Origin: JAGVSR01 sp963708775 | Lineage (GTDB): Bacteria > Pseudomonadota > Alphaproteobacteria > Rhizobiales > Hyphomicrobiaceae | DNA: 64,000 bases | Direction: 5' to 3' | Assembly: GCA_963708775.1 (NCBI GenBank) | Contig: CAVPTI010000002.1 | Span: 1 to 64,000, forward strand | Shown here: positions 62,231 to 64,000 of the stretch, piece by piece | Position numbering within the stretch: the first letter of the stretch is position 1 | Layout of the letters: each line of letters starts with the position of its first letter | Notes under the pieces: model-generated | The model's input: only the letters and a program-made list of their open reading frames with translations | What the model was told of the DNA's origin: nothing | Databases searched by the model: none | Translations under genes and position numbers: made by a program

Positions 62231-63766
<1,536 letters not shown>

Positions 63767-63900
63767 TGTGGTTTTTCAGGGGGCTGGCCCGGCTCGGATA
63801 ATGAAACGTAATCTAGCCTGATTGCGCGGCTAGGCGTGTTACAGCGACAGAGGGCCGGTGGGACGACCGGCTGGGATGCATCGTGAGGGAGTTGCAGGGG

Positions 63901-64000
63901 ATGGCCGGGACGCCTGACACCAAGCCGTTTTCGCCATTCGAGTGGCTCCTCGCCGGGCGCTATCTGCGCGCGCGGCGCAAGGAAGGGTTCATTTCGGTTA
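63901..64000 (+). CDS. lolC: Lipoprotein-releasing system permease LolC/E, N-terminal part
   Basis: Only the first 33 codons are in the window. MAGTPDTKPFSPFEWLLAGR continues YLRARRKEGFISV, the usual start of LolC-type ABC permeases, which release lipoproteins from the inner membrane. A purine-rich GCAGGGG precedes the ATG; a GTG at 63883 is an alternative. Its position after proS is the common alphaproteobacterial order. Confidence 0.85.
   Translation, partial: MAGTPDTKPFSPFEWLLAGRYLRARRKEGFISV

Overview
The window is a GC-rich chromosomal segment of a phototrophic alphaproteobacterium, most likely a purple non-sulfur member of the Hyphomicrobiales (Rhizobiales). The evidence is an LH2-type antenna operon (pucB, pucA, pucC) behind a PpsR/CrtJ-type palindrome, the alphaproteobacterial orders tig-clpP-clpX-lon-hupB and nuoA-N-birA-rnj-mce-DUF1467-proS-lolC, and a GAAC-N7-GAAC LexA box in front of ssb. 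The genus cannot be fixed from the sequence alone.

Layout. 0-3 kb: pucBA, an intercistronic stem-loop, pucC and an unrecognised gene with C-terminal xPFSSLFxLPxL repeats; the last two are frameshifted. 3-9.4 kb: envelope and hypothetical genes, including a tandem double-barrel outer membrane protein (frameshifted), then ssb and a PRC-barrel protein. 9.7-14.4 kb: gyrA, a Crp/Fnr-type regulator, an FNR-like box and a broken OmpW-family gene. 14.4-19.7 kb: coaD, an alkyltransferase-like gene, two cyclophilins, a DUF423 gene, queA, tgt and two tiny genes. 19.9-24.4 kb: an EamA transporter, tRNA-Lys, sseA, bluB and a frameshifted opgD. 24.6-30.3 kb: an RND efflux adaptor and pump, then another frameshifted outer membrane protein, with several copies of a palindromic repeat. 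30.5-38 kb: tRNA-Leu and the proteostasis cluster tig-clpP-clpX-lon-hupB. 38-39.6 kb: tRNA-Val and tRNA-Asp, each followed by the same GC-rich repeat, with a DUF1993-like gene between them. 39.6-57.7 kb: a 14-subunit complex I operon with seven inserted accessory genes plus one antisense gene. 57.7-64 kb: birA, RNase J, methylmalonyl-CoA epimerase, DUF1467, a secreted hypothetical protein, an archaeal/eukaryotic-type prolyl-tRNA synthetase and the start of lolC.

Two features stand out at the level of the whole window. First, ten reading-frame breaks fall in six genes (pucC, its neighbour, three outer membrane proteins and opgD), while the much longer housekeeping part reads through cleanly. 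This is either selective decay or locally poor sequence. Second, a dispersed intergenic palindrome keeps a constant core, but its arms differ from copy to copy and each arm matches its own partner.

Functionally, the window joins light harvesting, proton-pumping NADH oxidation (nuo), protein quality control and envelope or efflux functions. The antenna alpha subunit has Phe-Phe where 850-nm LH2 has Tyr-Trp, which predicts a blue-shifted antenna.
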